From NCBI RefSeq assembly GCF_022788635.1, contig NZ_CP076024.1, positions 620,001-684,000 on the forward strand: a stretch of DNA of 64,000 bases, read 5' to 3'. This document shows positions 23,589-32,503 of this stretch, one piece after another. The notes under the pieces are model-generated. The model saw nothing but the letters and a program-made list of their open reading frames with translations, ran no database searches and was not told the origin of the DNA. Source of the DNA: Methylobacter sp. S3L5C (GTDB taxonomy: Bacteria > Pseudomonadota > Gammaproteobacteria > Methylococcales > Methylomonadaceae). Position 1 is the stretch's first letter; each line of letters begins with the position of its first letter. The position numbers and the translations under genes are program-made.

Positions 23589-23957
23589 TTATTTAATTTC
23601 GACAGTAGCGCCAGCATCAGTCAGCTGCTTTTTAATATCTTCGGCTTCAGCTTTAGGGATGCCTTCTTTTAGAACTGTAGGAACGCCTTCAACTGCATCT
23701 TTGGCTTCTTTTAAGCCTAAACCAGTAATACTGCGCACTGTTTTAATAACAGCAACCTTATTTGCACCAAAAGATGTCAAAATAACATCAAATTCTGTTT
23801 GCTCTTCAACTACTGCGGCAGCCGCACTAGGAGCAGCAGCTACTGCAGCAGCTGCAGATACGCCGAATTTTTCTTCCATTGCTGAAATTAAATCAACAAT
23901 TTCCATAACAGTCATGCTTGATACTGCTTCTAAGATATCGGCTTGTGAAATCGCCAT
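23589..23957 (-). CDS. rplL: 50S ribosomal protein L7/L12
   Basis: Stalk protein that recruits EF-Tu, EF-G and other GTPases. The product is 122 residues: N-terminal dimerisation domain, Ala-rich flexible hinge (about residues 34-50) and a C-terminal domain with [24 protein letters not shown], the factor-contact helices. It is 47 bases after rplJ and upstream of the attenuator before rpoB. Confidence 0.97.
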   Translation of the reverse strand: MAISQADILEAVSSMTVMEIVDLISAMEEKFGVSAAAAVAAAPSAAAAVVEEQTEFDVILTSFGANKVAVIKTVRSITGLGLKEAKDAVEGVPTVLKEGIPKAEAEDIKKQLTDAGATVEIK

Positions 23958-24004
23958 TGTGTATTCCTCTAAAATAATTTGGTTTTAAACTGGATATATA
24001 ATAT

Positions 24005-24502
24005 TTATGCTGCTTCTTGCATTTGTTCTTTAACAGCTGCCAAGGTACGCACAAATTTCTCTATAGGTGCTTTCATTACAGACATCAACATACTGATACC
24101 TTGATCGCGTGTAGGCAGACTTGCCAATCGGGCAAGTTCAGACCCATCAAATGCCTGACCACCAATAGCAACAATCTTGGTAATTAATTTGTCATGTGTT
24201 TTGGCAAAATTACTGATCAAACGTCCGGCAGAACCAGGATCTTCCATAGAAAATGCAATTAATAATGGCCCTGTTAGCCCATCTTGCATACATTCAAATT
24301 CCGTTCCCGCAACAGCGCGTTTTGCCAATGTATTTTTGACTACACGTAGATAAACGCCAGTCTCCCTAGCAGTTTTACGTAGCTCAGTTAATTCCGTGAC
24401 AGTTAGTCCACGGTACTCTGCCACAACAGCAGAATGTGCTTTTGCAGCGAATTGAGCTACTTCTTCTACGACAGCCTTTTTGCCGTCTAAATTTAGTGCC
24501 AC
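24005..24502 (-). CDS. rplJ: 50S ribosomal protein L10
   Basis: Stalk base protein that anchors L7/L12 dimers and, as an L10-L12 complex, represses its own leader. The product is 165 residues starting with GTG at 24500-24502, with GGAG seven bases upstream. MALNLDGKKAVVEEV is the family start, and the C-terminal helix VRTLAAVKEQ binds L7/L12. Its leader (24503-24680) carries the expected binding structure. Confidence 0.97.
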   Translation of the reverse strand: MALNLDGKKAVVEEVAQFAAKAHSAVVAEYRGLTVTELTELRKTARETGVYLRVVKNTLAKRAVAGTEFECMQDGLTGPLLIAFSMEDPGSAGRLISNFAKTHDKLITKIVAIGGQAFDGSELARLASLPTRDQGISMLMSVMKAPIEKFVRTLAAVKEQMQEAA

Positions 24503-24680
24503 AGCTTAGCTCCGGTATTTTCTGGTTATTTCCAGAATTAATAATACACATCTTTTCAGATGCCCCTTACGGCTTTTCCCCCTTTTCAGGTTCAATTCCC
24601 GTCTACGCAGGAAAATTAAGTTATACAACCCCTGCGGTCTTTGACGGTTACCGTGTTACACGGCAACCGAAAGTCTTTTA
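24503..24680 (-). ncRNA. L10 leader (autoregulatory mRNA leader of rplJL)
   Basis: The 184-base rplA-rplJ gap has the features of the gammaproteobacterial L10 leader. The CGCAGG/CCTGCG stem (24606-24611, 24631-24636) is followed in the RNA by GUAGACGG. Upstream is an 11-bp hairpin (24645-24669, one G-U pair, UAA loop), and a further helix-rich region ends at GGAG of the rplJ binding site. In E. coli L10-(L12)4 binds this leader and blocks translation. The assignment rests on recognised motifs, not on a covariance search. Confidence 0.65.
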
Positions 24681-24686
24681 TAACTT

Positions 24687-25382
24687 TTAGCTTGCAATAC
24701 TACTTGCGTCCAACCACAGACCTGGGCCCATTGTTGAAGACAAGGTTATCTTTTTAATATAAATACCTTTAGCAGCGGTCGGCTTGGCTTTTCTTAAATC
24801 TGACAGCAAGGCCTCCAGATTTCCTTGAATATCTGCCACATCAAAAGTTACCTTGCCTAATGTGCAGTGAATAATACCCGCTTTATCAGTTCGGTACCGA
24901 ACTTGTCCGGATTTAGCATTTTTCACAGCTGTCGCAACATCAGCAGTTACTGTACCTACCTTAGGATTTGGCATCAAACCTCTAGGACCTAAAATTTGTC
25001 CTAATTGCCCAACGACTCTCATGGCATCCGGGGACGCAATAACCACATCAAAATCCATTTGGCCCTTTTTAACCAGTTCAGCAAGATCTTCCATACCAAC
25101 AATATCGGCACCTGCTGCTATTGCTGCATCTGCATTTGGACCTTGAGTAAATACTGCCACGCGAACTGTTTTTCCCGTACCATTTGGAAGTACAGTCGCT
25201 CCACGTACATTCTGATCAGATTTACGTGGATCAACACCTAAATTAACACTAACATCAATGGCTTCATTAAACTTTGCGGTACCTAGCTCTTTCAATATTT
25301 GCACTGCTTCAATGACTGAATATTGTTTAGCTCTATCGACCTTACTTTTAATTAGCTTTGCTTTTTTTGATAACCTGGCCAT
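24687..25382 (-). CDS. rplA: 50S ribosomal protein L1
   Basis: L1 stalk protein that helps release deacylated tRNA, and translational repressor of rplKA in E. coli. The 231-residue length is typical. The conserved block [26 protein letters not shown] lies near residues 128-153, and the ending [10 protein letters not shown] is standard. It overlaps the rplK stop by one base. Confidence 0.97.
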   Translation of the reverse strand: MARLSKKAKLIKSKVDRAKQYSVIEAVQILKELGTAKFNEAIDVSVNLGVDPRKSDQNVRGATVLPNGTGKTVRVAVFTQGPNADAAIAAGADIVGMEDLAELVKKGQMDFDVVIASPDAMRVVGQLGQILGPRGLMPNPKVGTVTADVATAVKNAKSGQVRYRTDKAGIIHCTLGKVTFDVADIQGNLEALLSDLRKAKPTAAKGIYIKKITLSSTMGPGLWLDASSIAS

Positions 25383-25813
25383 TACAAACCCTCCACAGTG
25401 AGGCCCATGCTACGCGCACTGCCTGCAATTGTTTTTATCGCTGCTTCAAGATTTGCGGCATTCAAATCTTCCATTTTTGTTTTAGCTATTTCTTCCAATT
25501 GCGCCACAGTCACTGTGCCGACTTTTTTGGTATTGGGATTACTACTACCACTTTTTATGCCTACCGCTTTCTTCAGCAAAATTGAAGCTGGTGGAGTTTT
25601 TGTAATAAAAGTAAAGCTACGATCACTATAAACTGTAATGACGACAGGAAGTGGCAAACCTTTTTCTACATCTTGTGTTTTGGCATTAAATGCTTTACAA
25701 AACTCCATGATATTCACACCACGCTGCCCTAAGGCAGGCCCTACTGGTGGACTTGGATTTGCTTCACCTGCTTTTACTTGCAGTTTTATATATGCTGTTA
25801 TTTTTTTTGCCAT
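25382..25813 (-). CDS. rplK: 50S ribosomal protein L11
   Basis: GTPase-centre protein, needed for RelA activation and for thiostrepton-type drug binding, 143 residues. The N-terminal [21 protein letters not shown] is the family signature, and a C-terminal RNA-binding domain ends in [14 protein letters not shown]. It is followed with a one-base overlap by rplA and preceded by a 111-base leader with a hairpin. Confidence 0.97.
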   Translation of the reverse strand: MAKKITAYIKLQVKAGEANPSPPVGPALGQRGVNIMEFCKAFNAKTQDVEKGLPLPVVITVYSDRSFTFITKTPPASILLKKAVGIKSGSSNPNTKKVGTVTVAQLEEIAKTKMEDLNAANLEAAIKTIAGSARSMGLTVEGL

Positions 25814-25864
25814 TTCTTACTCCAATATGGGTACGAACGCTTTTCAGCTCCCCCTAGACACAAA

Positions 25865-25891
25865 AATCTCTGCCTTACTCAGACAAAGATT
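25865..25891 (-). terminator. Hairpin with U-run between nusG and rplK
   Basis: In the RNA, AAUCUUUGUC pairs with GGCAGAGAUU (10 pairs, two G-U) around a seven-base loop, and the 3' arm runs into UUUUUG. It looks like a weak intrinsic terminator or attenuator inside the nusG-rplK gap. In E. coli a promoter and the L1-responsive leader occupy this gap. The rest of the leader (25814-25864) contains an AGGGGGAGCUGAAAAG stretch ahead of the rplK start. Confidence 0.45.
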
Positions 25892-25924
25892 CGGTAAAAC
25901 AAACGCAATGCTTACGTTTTGGTA

Positions 25925-26458
25925 TCAGCCTTTTTCAACCTGCCCAAAACCCAACTCAACCGATGTTGACCTGCCAAAAATAAGCACTGAAATTTTTAAC
26001 TTATTTTTTTCGTAATTAACTTCTTCAACAACACCATTAAAATCCTTAAATGGACCATCAATTACCCTAATTACTTCTCCAGCCTCAAATAACGTTTTAG
26101 GGCGAGGTTTATTAACACCTTCTTCTACTCTATTAAGTATGGATAATGCTTCTTTTTCTGAGATAGGTGCAGGACGATCTGAAGTTCCACCAATAAAACC
26201 TAATACTCTGGGAACATCTTTAACCAAATGCCATGTCTCATCAGTCAATTCCATCTGAACAAGAACATAACCAGGAAAGAATTTTCTTTCACTTTTACGT
26301 TGCTGCCCCATTCGCATCTCAACAATTTCTTCAGTAGGAACGAGAATTTTTCCGAAACAGTGTTCTAGACCCTCCCTTTTAATCCTGTCTTCCAATGCTT
26401 GCTTAACTTTATTTTCAAAGTTTGAGTAGGCGTGAACAACATACCAACGTAGCGCCAT
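25925..26458 (-). CDS. nusG: Transcription termination/antitermination factor NusG
   Basis: Processivity factor that bridges RNA polymerase to ribosomal S10 or to Rho. The product is 177 residues. The NGN domain starts [15 protein letters not shown] and contains [10 protein letters not shown]; the C-terminal KOW domain has [21 protein letters not shown] (about 125-145). It is four bases after secE. Length is close to the E. coli protein, so this is housekeeping NusG and not an RfaH-type paralogue. Confidence 0.97.
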   Translation of the reverse strand: MALRWYVVHAYSNFENKVKQALEDRIKREGLEHCFGKILVPTEEIVEMRMGQQRKSERKFFPGYVLVQMELTDETWHLVKDVPRVLGFIGGTSDRPAPISEKEALSILNRVEEGVNKPRPKTLFEAGEVIRVIDGPFKDFNGVVEEVNYEKNKLKISVLIFGRSTSVELGFGQVEKG

Positions 26459-26462
26459 TACT

Positions 26463-26858
26463 TTACCCCTGACCAGTCAAATAACGAACACCCCAGAAGA
26501 GGAACATATCCAACAACCAGAGAATCAACCCTACAATAAACACCATAGCGAATACCAGCAAGGTAGTCCGAATAGTTTCTTCTCGAGTCGGCCACACAAC
26601 CTTCCTGACTTCCTGCCGCGACTCTAAAGCGAAACCCCAAACATTACGACCCAAAACAGTAGTCAGTAGCATACTTAATGCAACCAGCATGACACCAACC
26701 AAGCCCAAGACTCGATATAATAAACGGACCTCTTTAAAAGAAGAATGATCTGCCGAGAAATAGTAGAATGCTGCTATACCAGCGACTACCAGGACAACAG
26801 AAAAAACCTGCTTGACAATATCAGCAACTGATGATGCTGGCTCTGCTTGAGTATTCAT
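26463..26858 (-). CDS. secE: Preprotein translocase subunit SecE
   Basis: Small translocon subunit that clamps SecY. The product is 131 residues with three membrane segments (about 19-35, 48-66 and 100-122), the three-TM form of Gammaproteobacteria. The conserved amphipathic segment [16 protein letters not shown] (80-95) precedes the last, essential membrane helix. A TATAAT lies about 15 bases upstream of the start, with only a weak -35. SecY is encoded at 137-1459. Confidence 0.96.
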   Translation of the reverse strand: MNTQAEPASSVADIVKQVFSVVLVVAGIAAFYYFSADHSSFKEVRLLYRVLGLVGVMLVALSMLLTTVLGRNVWGFALESRQEVRKVVWPTREETIRTTLLVFAMVFIVGLILWLLDMFLFWGVRYLTGQG

Positions 26859-26901
26859 GTGTTATTTATTATTATAAGAAAATCGATTTGTTTAATCTGA
26901 C

Positions 26902-26977
26902 TGGCAGGCCAGGAGGGGCTCGAACCCCCAACCAGCGGTTTTGGAGACCGCCATTCTACCAATTGAACTACTGACCT
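26902..26977 (-). tRNA. tRNA-Trp (CCA)
   Basis: 76-base cloverleaf on the minus strand. The 5' end AGGTCAG pairs with CTGGCCT, the anticodon loop CTCCAAA gives CCA, the T-loop is TTCGAGC, and the 3' CCA is encoded. It lies between tufB and secE, the conserved position in Gammaproteobacteria. Confidence 0.96.
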
Positions 26978-27025
26978 ATTCAGACAAACTTTACAGAACT
27001 TGCTATATTATACTAATTTAAAGCA

Positions 27026-28216
27026 CTATTCAAGTATAGATGCAACAACGCCCGCACCTACTGTACGACCACCCTCACGAATTGCGAAACGCAAGCCGTC
27101 TTCCATAGCGATCGGTGAAATCAATTTAACTTTTACAGATATATTGTCACCAGGCATTACCATTTCAATGCCTTCTGGCAGATCAACCGCACCGGTTACG
27201 TCAGTAGTTCTGAAGTAAAACTGTGGGCGATAACCATTAAAGAATGGCGTGTGACGACCGCCCTCATCTTTTGACAATATATATATTTCTGCGTTAAAAA
27301 ACGCGTGTGGCTTAATCGTGCCTTTGTGCGCCAAAACTTGACCACGCTCTACGTCGTCTCTTTTCGTGCCTCGCAATAACAAACCGACGTTATCACCAGC
27401 TTCACCTTGATCGAGCAATTTACGGAACATTTCAACGCCAGTGACAGTTGTCGTTACTGTTGGTCGAATGCCAACGATTTCAACTTCTTGACCAACCTTG
27501 ATAATGCCACGCTCTATACGACCGGTTACTACCGTACCACGACCTGAAATTGAGAAAACATCTTCAATAGGCATCAAGAACGCACCATCGATTGCTCTTT
27601 CCGGCAAAGGAATGTACGTATCCAGAGCCTCTACCAACTTAATTACCGAAGGCATGCCGATTTCACTTTCATCGCCTTGCAATGCAAGTAGCGCCGAACC
27701 TCTGATGATAGGAGTATCATCGCCTGGAAATTCGTACATATCCAGCAACTCTCTCAATTCCATTTCAACCAATTCGATCAACTCTTCATCGTCAACCATA
27801 TCAGCTTTATTAAGGAACACGACAACATAAGGAACACCGACCTGTCTTGATAACAGGATATGCTCTCTGGTTTGTGGCATAGGACCGTCAGCAGCTGAAC
27901 AAACTAAAATAGCGCCATCCATTTGCGCAGCACCAGTGATCATGTTTTTTACATAATCAGCATGACCTGGACAGTCAACGTGAGCATAATGACGAACTGC
28001 AGATTCATACTCTACATGTGACGTAGCAATGGTGATACCGCGAGCACGTTCTTCAGGCGCATTATCAATCTGGTCAAATGCTTTAACTGCACCACCGTGC
28101 AATTTAGCCATTACAGTTGTTAAAGCAGCAGTTAGTGTTGTTTTGCCATGGTCAACGTGACCGATTGTGCCTACGTTTACGTGAGGCTTACTACGTGAAA
28201 ATTTTTCTTTGGCCAT
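27026..28216 (-). CDS. tufB: Elongation factor Tu (copy B, tRNA-tufB operon)
   Basis: Second EF-Tu gene, 396 residues, nearly identical in protein to tufA (10514-11704). The two amino-acid differences that I can find are Ile in place of Val in the DLPEG[I/V]EMV segment and Leu in place of Ile just before the final Glu. The GTP-binding motifs GHVDHGKT (19-26), DCPGH and NKAD are intact. It is co-transcribed with upstream tRNA-Tyr, tRNA-Gly and tRNA-Thr from the promoter at 28540-28568 and followed by tRNA-Trp. Silent differences are more frequent toward the 3' part of the gene than near its start, which suggests a conversion tract at the 5' end. Confidence 0.98.
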   Translation of the reverse strand: MAKEKFSRSKPHVNVGTIGHVDHGKTTLTAALTTVMAKLHGGAVKAFDQIDNAPEERARGITIATSHVEYESAVRHYAHVDCPGHADYVKNMITGAAQMDGAILVCSAADGPMPQTREHILLSRQVGVPYVVVFLNKADMVDDEELIELVEMELRELLDMYEFPGDDTPIIRGSALLALQGDESEIGMPSVIKLVEALDTYIPLPERAIDGAFLMPIEDVFSISGRGTVVTGRIERGIIKVGQEVEIVGIRPTVTTTVTGVEMFRKLLDQGEAGDNVGLLLRGTKRDDVERGQVLAHKGTIKPHAFFNAEIYILSKDEGGRHTPFFNGYRPQFYFRTTDVTGAVDLPEGIEMVMPGDNISVKVKLISPIAMEDGLRFAIREGGRTVGAGVVASILE

Positions 28217-28248
28217 AACTCACACCTAATAACAATCGCAATACAATA

Positions 28249-28324
<76 letters not shown>

Positions 28325-28339
28325 TTAATCTCAGAAAAT

Positions 28340-28413
28340 TGGAGCGGGTGATGGGAATCGAACCCACGTGATCAGCTTGGAAGGCTGGAGTTCTACCATT
28401 GAACTACACCCGC
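28340..28413 (-). tRNA. tRNA-Gly (TCC)
   Basis: 74-base cloverleaf. Acceptor GCGGGTG, anticodon loop CTTCCAA giving TCC, T-loop TTCGATT, CCA encoded. It is equivalent to glyT in the E. coli tufB operon. Confidence 0.96.
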
Positions 28414-28435
28414 AGATTTTTTTAAATTCAAGTGA

Positions 28436-28520
28436 TGGTGGAGGGGGGAGGATTCGAACCTCCGAAGGCAGAGCCGGCAGATTTACAGTCTGATCCCTTT
28501 GGCCGCTCGGGAACCCCTCC
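28436..28520 (-). tRNA. tRNA-Tyr (GTA)
   Basis: 85-base tRNA with the long variable arm of bacterial tRNA-Tyr. Acceptor GGAGGGG, anticodon loop CTGTAAA giving GTA, CCA encoded. It is the first gene of the operon; the upstream tRNA-Thr (thrU) found in E. coli is absent. Confidence 0.96.
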
Positions 28521-28539
28521 TATATCGGGTAAGAGGCCT

Positions 28540-28568
28540 ATTATCTTTTACAAGACACCGCCTGTCAA
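28540..28568 (-). promoter_or_regulatory. Sigma70 promoter of the tRNA-tufB operon
   Basis: On the minus strand TTGACA (28563-28568) and GATAAT (28540-28545) are separated by 17 bases. This is a full-consensus -35 and a 5/6 -10, about 20 bases ahead of tRNA-Tyr. It is the strongest promoter sequence I see in the window and fits a heavily transcribed stable-RNA operon. Confidence 0.85.
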
Positions 28569-28741
28569 TCATTTATTTATTTTTTATTAAAAGATTCAAA
28601 CTATTATTCCTGCACTTTCCAGCTCAAAACACTATAACGCAAAAGAACCAAAAAGCCCCGCTATGCTACACAACTCTATTAAGTAAGGAAAATACTGATA
28701 ATATTACTTAATTTTTCGAATAATACCGAACAGACCACTCA

Positions 28742-29914
28742 TTAACGACCCTTCAAGATACTTACATCGCCTGCGTTATTAGTAATATTTGAAGCAAGCA
28801 CAACAACCCCCTCTGCCTTTCCAATTAATCGACTACCCATAGCCACACCTGGCTTCTCAATATATTTATGCAAAAATAACGATACAAATGCACTCGATAA
28901 AACAACACAAAACACATACAGAATACTTGCAAAATCTGATTTTGGAACAAAAGCCATAAACCCAAGCCTTGAAAAAACTGTCAATATTGCAAAGTGTACC
29001 AGGTACATACTAAAGCTTATTTTTCCAAACATAGTAGTTATCCGATTTACAAAAAATCGCACTGGCCACCGCCCTAAAATTAATGCAAAAACGGAGAATA
29101 ACATACCAGCAATGATATGATGCGGTAAAAATCTAAAAATCTTCGGCAAAAACTTAAAAACAGGATTAACAAATAACCCTAGAAGAACAATAAAGAACAA
29201 CCCACCGACAATAGCCATATATTTTGCCGAATAATTTCTTAAAAAAATTAAATAACAAAAAATACCTATAAAAAATACCGGCAATTGCCCAAAAAAATTA
29301 AAAAATACAAATTTCTGCACAAGAGCGTGCTGACTTTCCGGGTAAAAAAATAAATCAGCCAAAATAAATTTATTTAAACCGTATAAAACTACACTACCAA
29401 TAAAAAAGATCACACATAATTTTATTGTTTTGACATAAAGCATCAAAAAAGGAAGCAGGAGATAAAACATCATTTCTACAGCAATCGACCAACCTCCATG
29501 CACAATACCATTAATAGTTTCCGGATGAAATCCATGTAGAAAAAGTACTGTTACCGGAATAAACCACCATTTGATACCATTCGGCGCTTCGCTGGTAGGT
29601 GAAAAACCATTAACACAGATGTAAAGTACTATGGCAAAATAAAACATTGGGGCAATTCGAAAAAAACGTCTGATAAAAAAATTGCGAATTGGGGATACTT
29701 CATGCGGTCGTCTGGCAACCCAAGACAAACAAAGCGTTAATGCACTCGCTATATAAAAAAGCTGAACACCTCTCGCACCTTCAGTCGCAAACCACTGTAG
29801 CATCGCACTACTTGGCACAACAACTACTGCTGAATGTGTGAAGATTACACCAAGAACTGCAAGACCTCTAAGCGCATCAATAAACTCGTACTTTATCATG
29901 CCTGACTTATTCAT
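28742..29914 (-). CDS. Acyltransferase family 3 membrane protein (OafA/NodX-like)
   Basis: Integral membrane O-acyltransferase, probably modifying a surface sugar or lipid with an acyl group from cytoplasmic acyl-CoA. The exact substrate is unknown. The 390-residue product has about ten hydrophobic segments, the family start FIDALRGLAVLGVIFTHS with conserved Arg16 and His27, RRFFRIAPMFY near residue 85, and GGWSIAVEMMFYLLLPF near 140. It is more AT-rich and hydrophobic than its neighbours and sits alone between the tRNA-tufB promoter and pth, which is not a conserved position, so it may have been inserted there. There is no glycosyltransferase or polysaccharide gene nearby. Confidence 0.8.
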   Translation of the reverse strand: MNKSGMIKYEFIDALRGLAVLGVIFTHSAVVVVPSSAMLQWFATEGARGVQLFYIASALTLCLSWVARRPHEVSPIRNFFIRRFFRIAPMFYFAIVLYICVNGFSPTSEAPNGIKWWFIPVTVLFLHGFHPETINGIVHGGWSIAVEMMFYLLLPFLMLYVKTIKLCVIFFIGSVVLYGLNKFILADLFFYPESQHALVQKFVFFNFFGQLPVFFIGIFCYLIFLRNYSAKYMAIVGGLFFIVLLGLFVNPVFKFLPKIFRFLPHHIIAGMLFSVFALILGRWPVRFFVNRITTMFGKISFSMYLVHFAILTVFSRLGFMAFVPKSDFASILYVFCVVLSSAFVSLFLHKYIEKPGVAMGSRLIGKAEGVVVLASNITNNAGDVSILKGR

Positions 29915-30151
29915 TGCTTCTACCTCTAAAATGCTTATCCAATTAGATTGTATAGACTTTATGACTTAATATTTTAACTAAAATACAAAACCTTTAATGT
30001 GACTATATAAATTAAATTGATATGCCAGTAACTGCTTAAAAGCCTTTGAAACAATTCTGACTCATAGAACCAAATGCATTTGATTTTGCTAAAAGACTTT
30101 TAGCCAGATAATTACCATACAGGAATAGCTCACATAAACCAACAAACCGAA

Positions 30152-30724
30152 CTATAACCCGGTGTTTAATTTATTCATCACAGCAGCCATATCACCATTA
30201 ACCATTAGACCGATAAATCCTCTACTCAAATCGAAAGCGTCAAGGAGCATCTCCCATTCCGACTTCGATGGCGAAGACAATACAAAATCAGCAACGACTT
30301 TTCCGGCAGCAGGACGACCAATACCAATTCTTAAGCGGTAAAATTCTTTAGAGCCCAAATGAGCGATAATATCTCTTAAGCCATTATGCCCGGCATGACC
30401 ACCATCTTTTTTTAACCTTACCACGCCAGGATTAAAATCCAACTCATCATGGACAACAAGAATCTCTTCAGGATGCAATTTGTAATATCGGGCAATTTTT
30501 CCTACTGACTGACCACTTTTGTTCATAAAAGTGTCTGGCTTTAACAACATAACACTGCCAGCAGCAATACTACCTTGAGCAAATAAACCTTGAAATCTGG
30601 ACTGATTAGACCAGACACAACCCATCTCTCTAGCCAGGGCATCTAAAAACAAAAACCCGGCATTATGCCGGGTTTTTTCATACTGCTGGCCCGGGTTACC
30701 CAGACCAACGATAAGCTTAATCAT
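30152..30724 (-). CDS. pth: Peptidyl-tRNA hydrolase
   Basis: Cleaves peptidyl-tRNA released from stalled ribosomes. The product is 190 residues from ATG 30722-30724 (MIKLIVGLGNPG, the family start; the open frame extends 12 codons further but overlaps rplY). Catalytic His20 lies in EKTRHNAGF; Asn10, the TFMNKSG asparagine and the Asp of VVHDELD are present. It follows rplY by 10 bases. The codons for residues 16-28 form a perfect intrinsic-terminator sequence (30651-30678), described separately. Confidence 0.96.
   Translation of the reverse strand: MIKLIVGLGNPGQQYEKTRHNAGFLFLDALAREMGCVWSNQSRFQGLFAQGSIAAGSVMLLKPDTFMNKSGQSVGKIARYYKLHPEEILVVHDELDFNPGVVRLKKDGGHAGHNGLRDIIAHLGSKEFYRLRIGIGRPAAGKVVADFVLSSPSKSEWEMLLDAFDLSRGFIGLMVNGDMAAVMNKLNTGL
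30651..30678 (-). terminator. Intrinsic-terminator sequence inside pth
   Basis: AAAAACCCGGCA (30651-30662) and TGCCGGGTTTTT (30666-30677) are perfect 12-bp complements with a TTA loop. On the minus strand the 3' arm runs into TTTTTGTTTTT, so the RNA has a GC-rich stem followed by a U tract; the reverse strand also ends in U6. It lies about 50-75 bases after the pth start and encodes the catalytic KTRHNAGF region. It could attenuate pth when translation is slow, or it may be a chance result of codon use. Confidence 0.55.
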
Positions 30725-30734
30725 AACAACTGCT

Positions 30735-31346
30735 TTATTCAGCAACCTCAGCAGCATCATCTTTACTGGCTTTTGAAGCCATCATAGATGCAACAGGCAA
30801 ATCATGCTCAGGACCCTGAGCCAATATTACAATTTCAATACCTGCCGGCAATACAACATTTGAAAGATGAATGGTATCACCAATATCCATACCAGCCAGA
30901 TCAACCTCAATATATTCAGGCAATGCTGCTGGCAAACATGAAACCTCTACATCAGCCATTGAATGGGTTGCAATGCCGCCTTTTTTTCCACCAATAGAAG
31001 TCGCTTCATTGATAAAATGCAATGGCACATGAACCTTAACTGACTCAGACATATTAACGCGAAAGAAGTCCAAATGTAAAATTTGTACTCTTGCAGGATG
31101 CCTTTGAACACCTTTCAGGATCGCTTTCTCTGTTTTTCCATCAACAGTAATGTCCAGCACATGAGAGTAAACCGCTTCGTGATCAAGATGTTTGATAACC
31201 TCATTATGATTCAGCACCAGCATTTGAGGGCCGTTCGGGCCGCCATATATAACCGCAGGCACATTACCTTGACGACGCGAGCGTCTTGCTGCGCTCTTAC
31301 CTGATTGCCCACGGCTTTCAGCAACAAATTCAAATACGTTTGACAT
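30735..31346 (-). CDS. rplY: 50S ribosomal protein L25/general stress protein Ctc
   Basis: 5S rRNA-binding protein in the long (TL5/Ctc) form, 203 residues. The N-terminal L25 domain covers about residues 1-95 (SAARRSRRQGNVPAVIYGG) and a C-terminal beta domain follows (HVPLHFINEATSIGGKKGG), ending in an acidic tail. It lies between prs (83-base gap) and pth (10-base gap), the usual prs-rplY-pth order. L5 and L18, the other 5S partners, are in the ribosomal cluster. Confidence 0.95.
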   Translation of the reverse strand: MSNVFEFVAESRGQSGKSAARRSRRQGNVPAVIYGGPNGPQMLVLNHNEVIKHLDHEAVYSHVLDITVDGKTEKAILKGVQRHPARVQILHLDFFRVNMSESVKVHVPLHFINEATSIGGKKGGIATHSMADVEVSCLPAALPEYIEVDLAGMDIGDTIHLSNVVLPAGIEIVILAQGPEHDLPVASMMASKASKDDAAEVAE

Positions 31347-31429
31347 TTTTCCTCACTATTTTTCTGAAGTCCGCGCCCCAAGAGCACATACATTAAATTT
31401 TTATCAATTTACAGGGTTAATTTGCATTA

Positions 31430-32383
31430 TTAGTCTACGTAAAGTGAACTTACCGACTCACCTACTGCAATACGCCTGATAGTCTCAGCCAGCATTTCTG
31501 CAACACTAAGCTGCCTTATTTTTCCTGAATCAACAGCATCTCGATTCAAAGGTATAGTATCGGTAACAACCAACTCATCCAACTCGGAGCTGTTTAAGTT
31601 TTTCATGGCAGCACCTGACAATACTGCATGTGTACAATAGGCAACCACTTTTATTGCACCGTGCTTCTTTAATGCGGCAGCGGCGTGACACAAAGTTCCG
31701 GCCGTATCGACCAAATCATCAATTAATACGCAGGTACGACCATCAACATCACCGATAATGTGCATTATCTCTGAGACGTTAGCTTTAGGCCGACGCTTGT
31801 CTATAATCGCAAGATCAGCATCGTCAAGACGCTTGGCAAGGGCACGAGCCCGAACAACGCCACCAACATCCGGCGAAACAACAATTAAATCTTTATATTG
31901 TTGACGCCATACATCACCTAAAAGAATAGGCGACGAATAAACGTTATCAACCGGTATATCAAAAAAGCCCTGAATCTGATCAGCATGCAAATCAACCGTC
32001 AGTACCCGACTGGCTCCTGCTTGCTCTATCATTCTGGCAACAAGCTTGGCACTTATTGGCACCCGCGCTGAACGCGAGCGCCTATCTTGCCGGGCATAAC
32101 CATAATATGGCAATACCGCTGTAATACGTGATGCAGATGCACGCTTCAGCGCATCAATCATCACCAACAACTCCATCAGGTTTTCATTTGTAGGGGAGCA
32201 AGTAGGCTGAATAACGAATACATCCTTACCCCGGACATTTTCTTCAATTTCTACTGCAATTTCACCGTCACTAAATCTACCAACAGTCGCCATTCCCAGG
32301 CGCATATTAAGCTTCTTAACTATACCGTCAGACAAAGCTAGGTTAGCATTTCCAGAAAACACCATCATAGAGGTGTCGTTCAT
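31430..32383 (-). CDS. prs: Ribose-phosphate pyrophosphokinase (PRPP synthase)
   Basis: Makes PRPP from ribose 5-phosphate and ATP for nucleotide, His and Trp synthesis. The product is 317 residues. Catalytic loop [18 protein letters not shown] lies near residues 95-112, and the PRPP-binding loop [12 protein letters not shown] near 215-226. Length and motifs match class I enzymes. It lies between tRNA-Gln and rplY on the minus strand. Confidence 0.97.
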   Translation of the reverse strand: MNDTSMMVFSGNANLALSDGIVKKLNMRLGMATVGRFSDGEIAVEIEENVRGKDVFVIQPTCSPTNENLMELLVMIDALKRASASRITAVLPYYGYARQDRRSRSARVPISAKLVARMIEQAGASRVLTVDLHADQIQGFFDIPVDNVYSSPILLGDVWRQQYKDLIVVSPDVGGVVRARALAKRLDDADLAIIDKRRPKANVSEIMHIIGDVDGRTCVLIDDLVDTAGTLCHAAAALKKHGAIKVVAYCTHAVLSGAAMKNLNSSELDELVVTDTIPLNRDAVDSGKIRQLSVAEMLAETIRRIAVGESVSSLYVD

Positions 32384-32424
32384 TCAAGCACTCCCACACG
32401 AATTTAACTTAATGGATATAAAAA

Positions 32425-32499
32425 TGGCTGGGTCGCAAGGATTCGAACCTTGGTATGCGGAGATCAAAACCCCGTGCCTTACCGCTTGGCGACGACCCA
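32425..32499 (-). tRNA. tRNA-Gln (TTG)
   Basis: 75-base cloverleaf. Acceptor TGGGTCG pairs with CGACCCA, anticodon loop TTTGATC gives TTG, CCA encoded. The 5' end is only four bases after the ispE stop, so the tRNA is probably processed from the ispE-prs transcript; I see no promoter in the gap. Confidence 0.96.
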
Positions 32500-32503
32500 A
32501 TAA

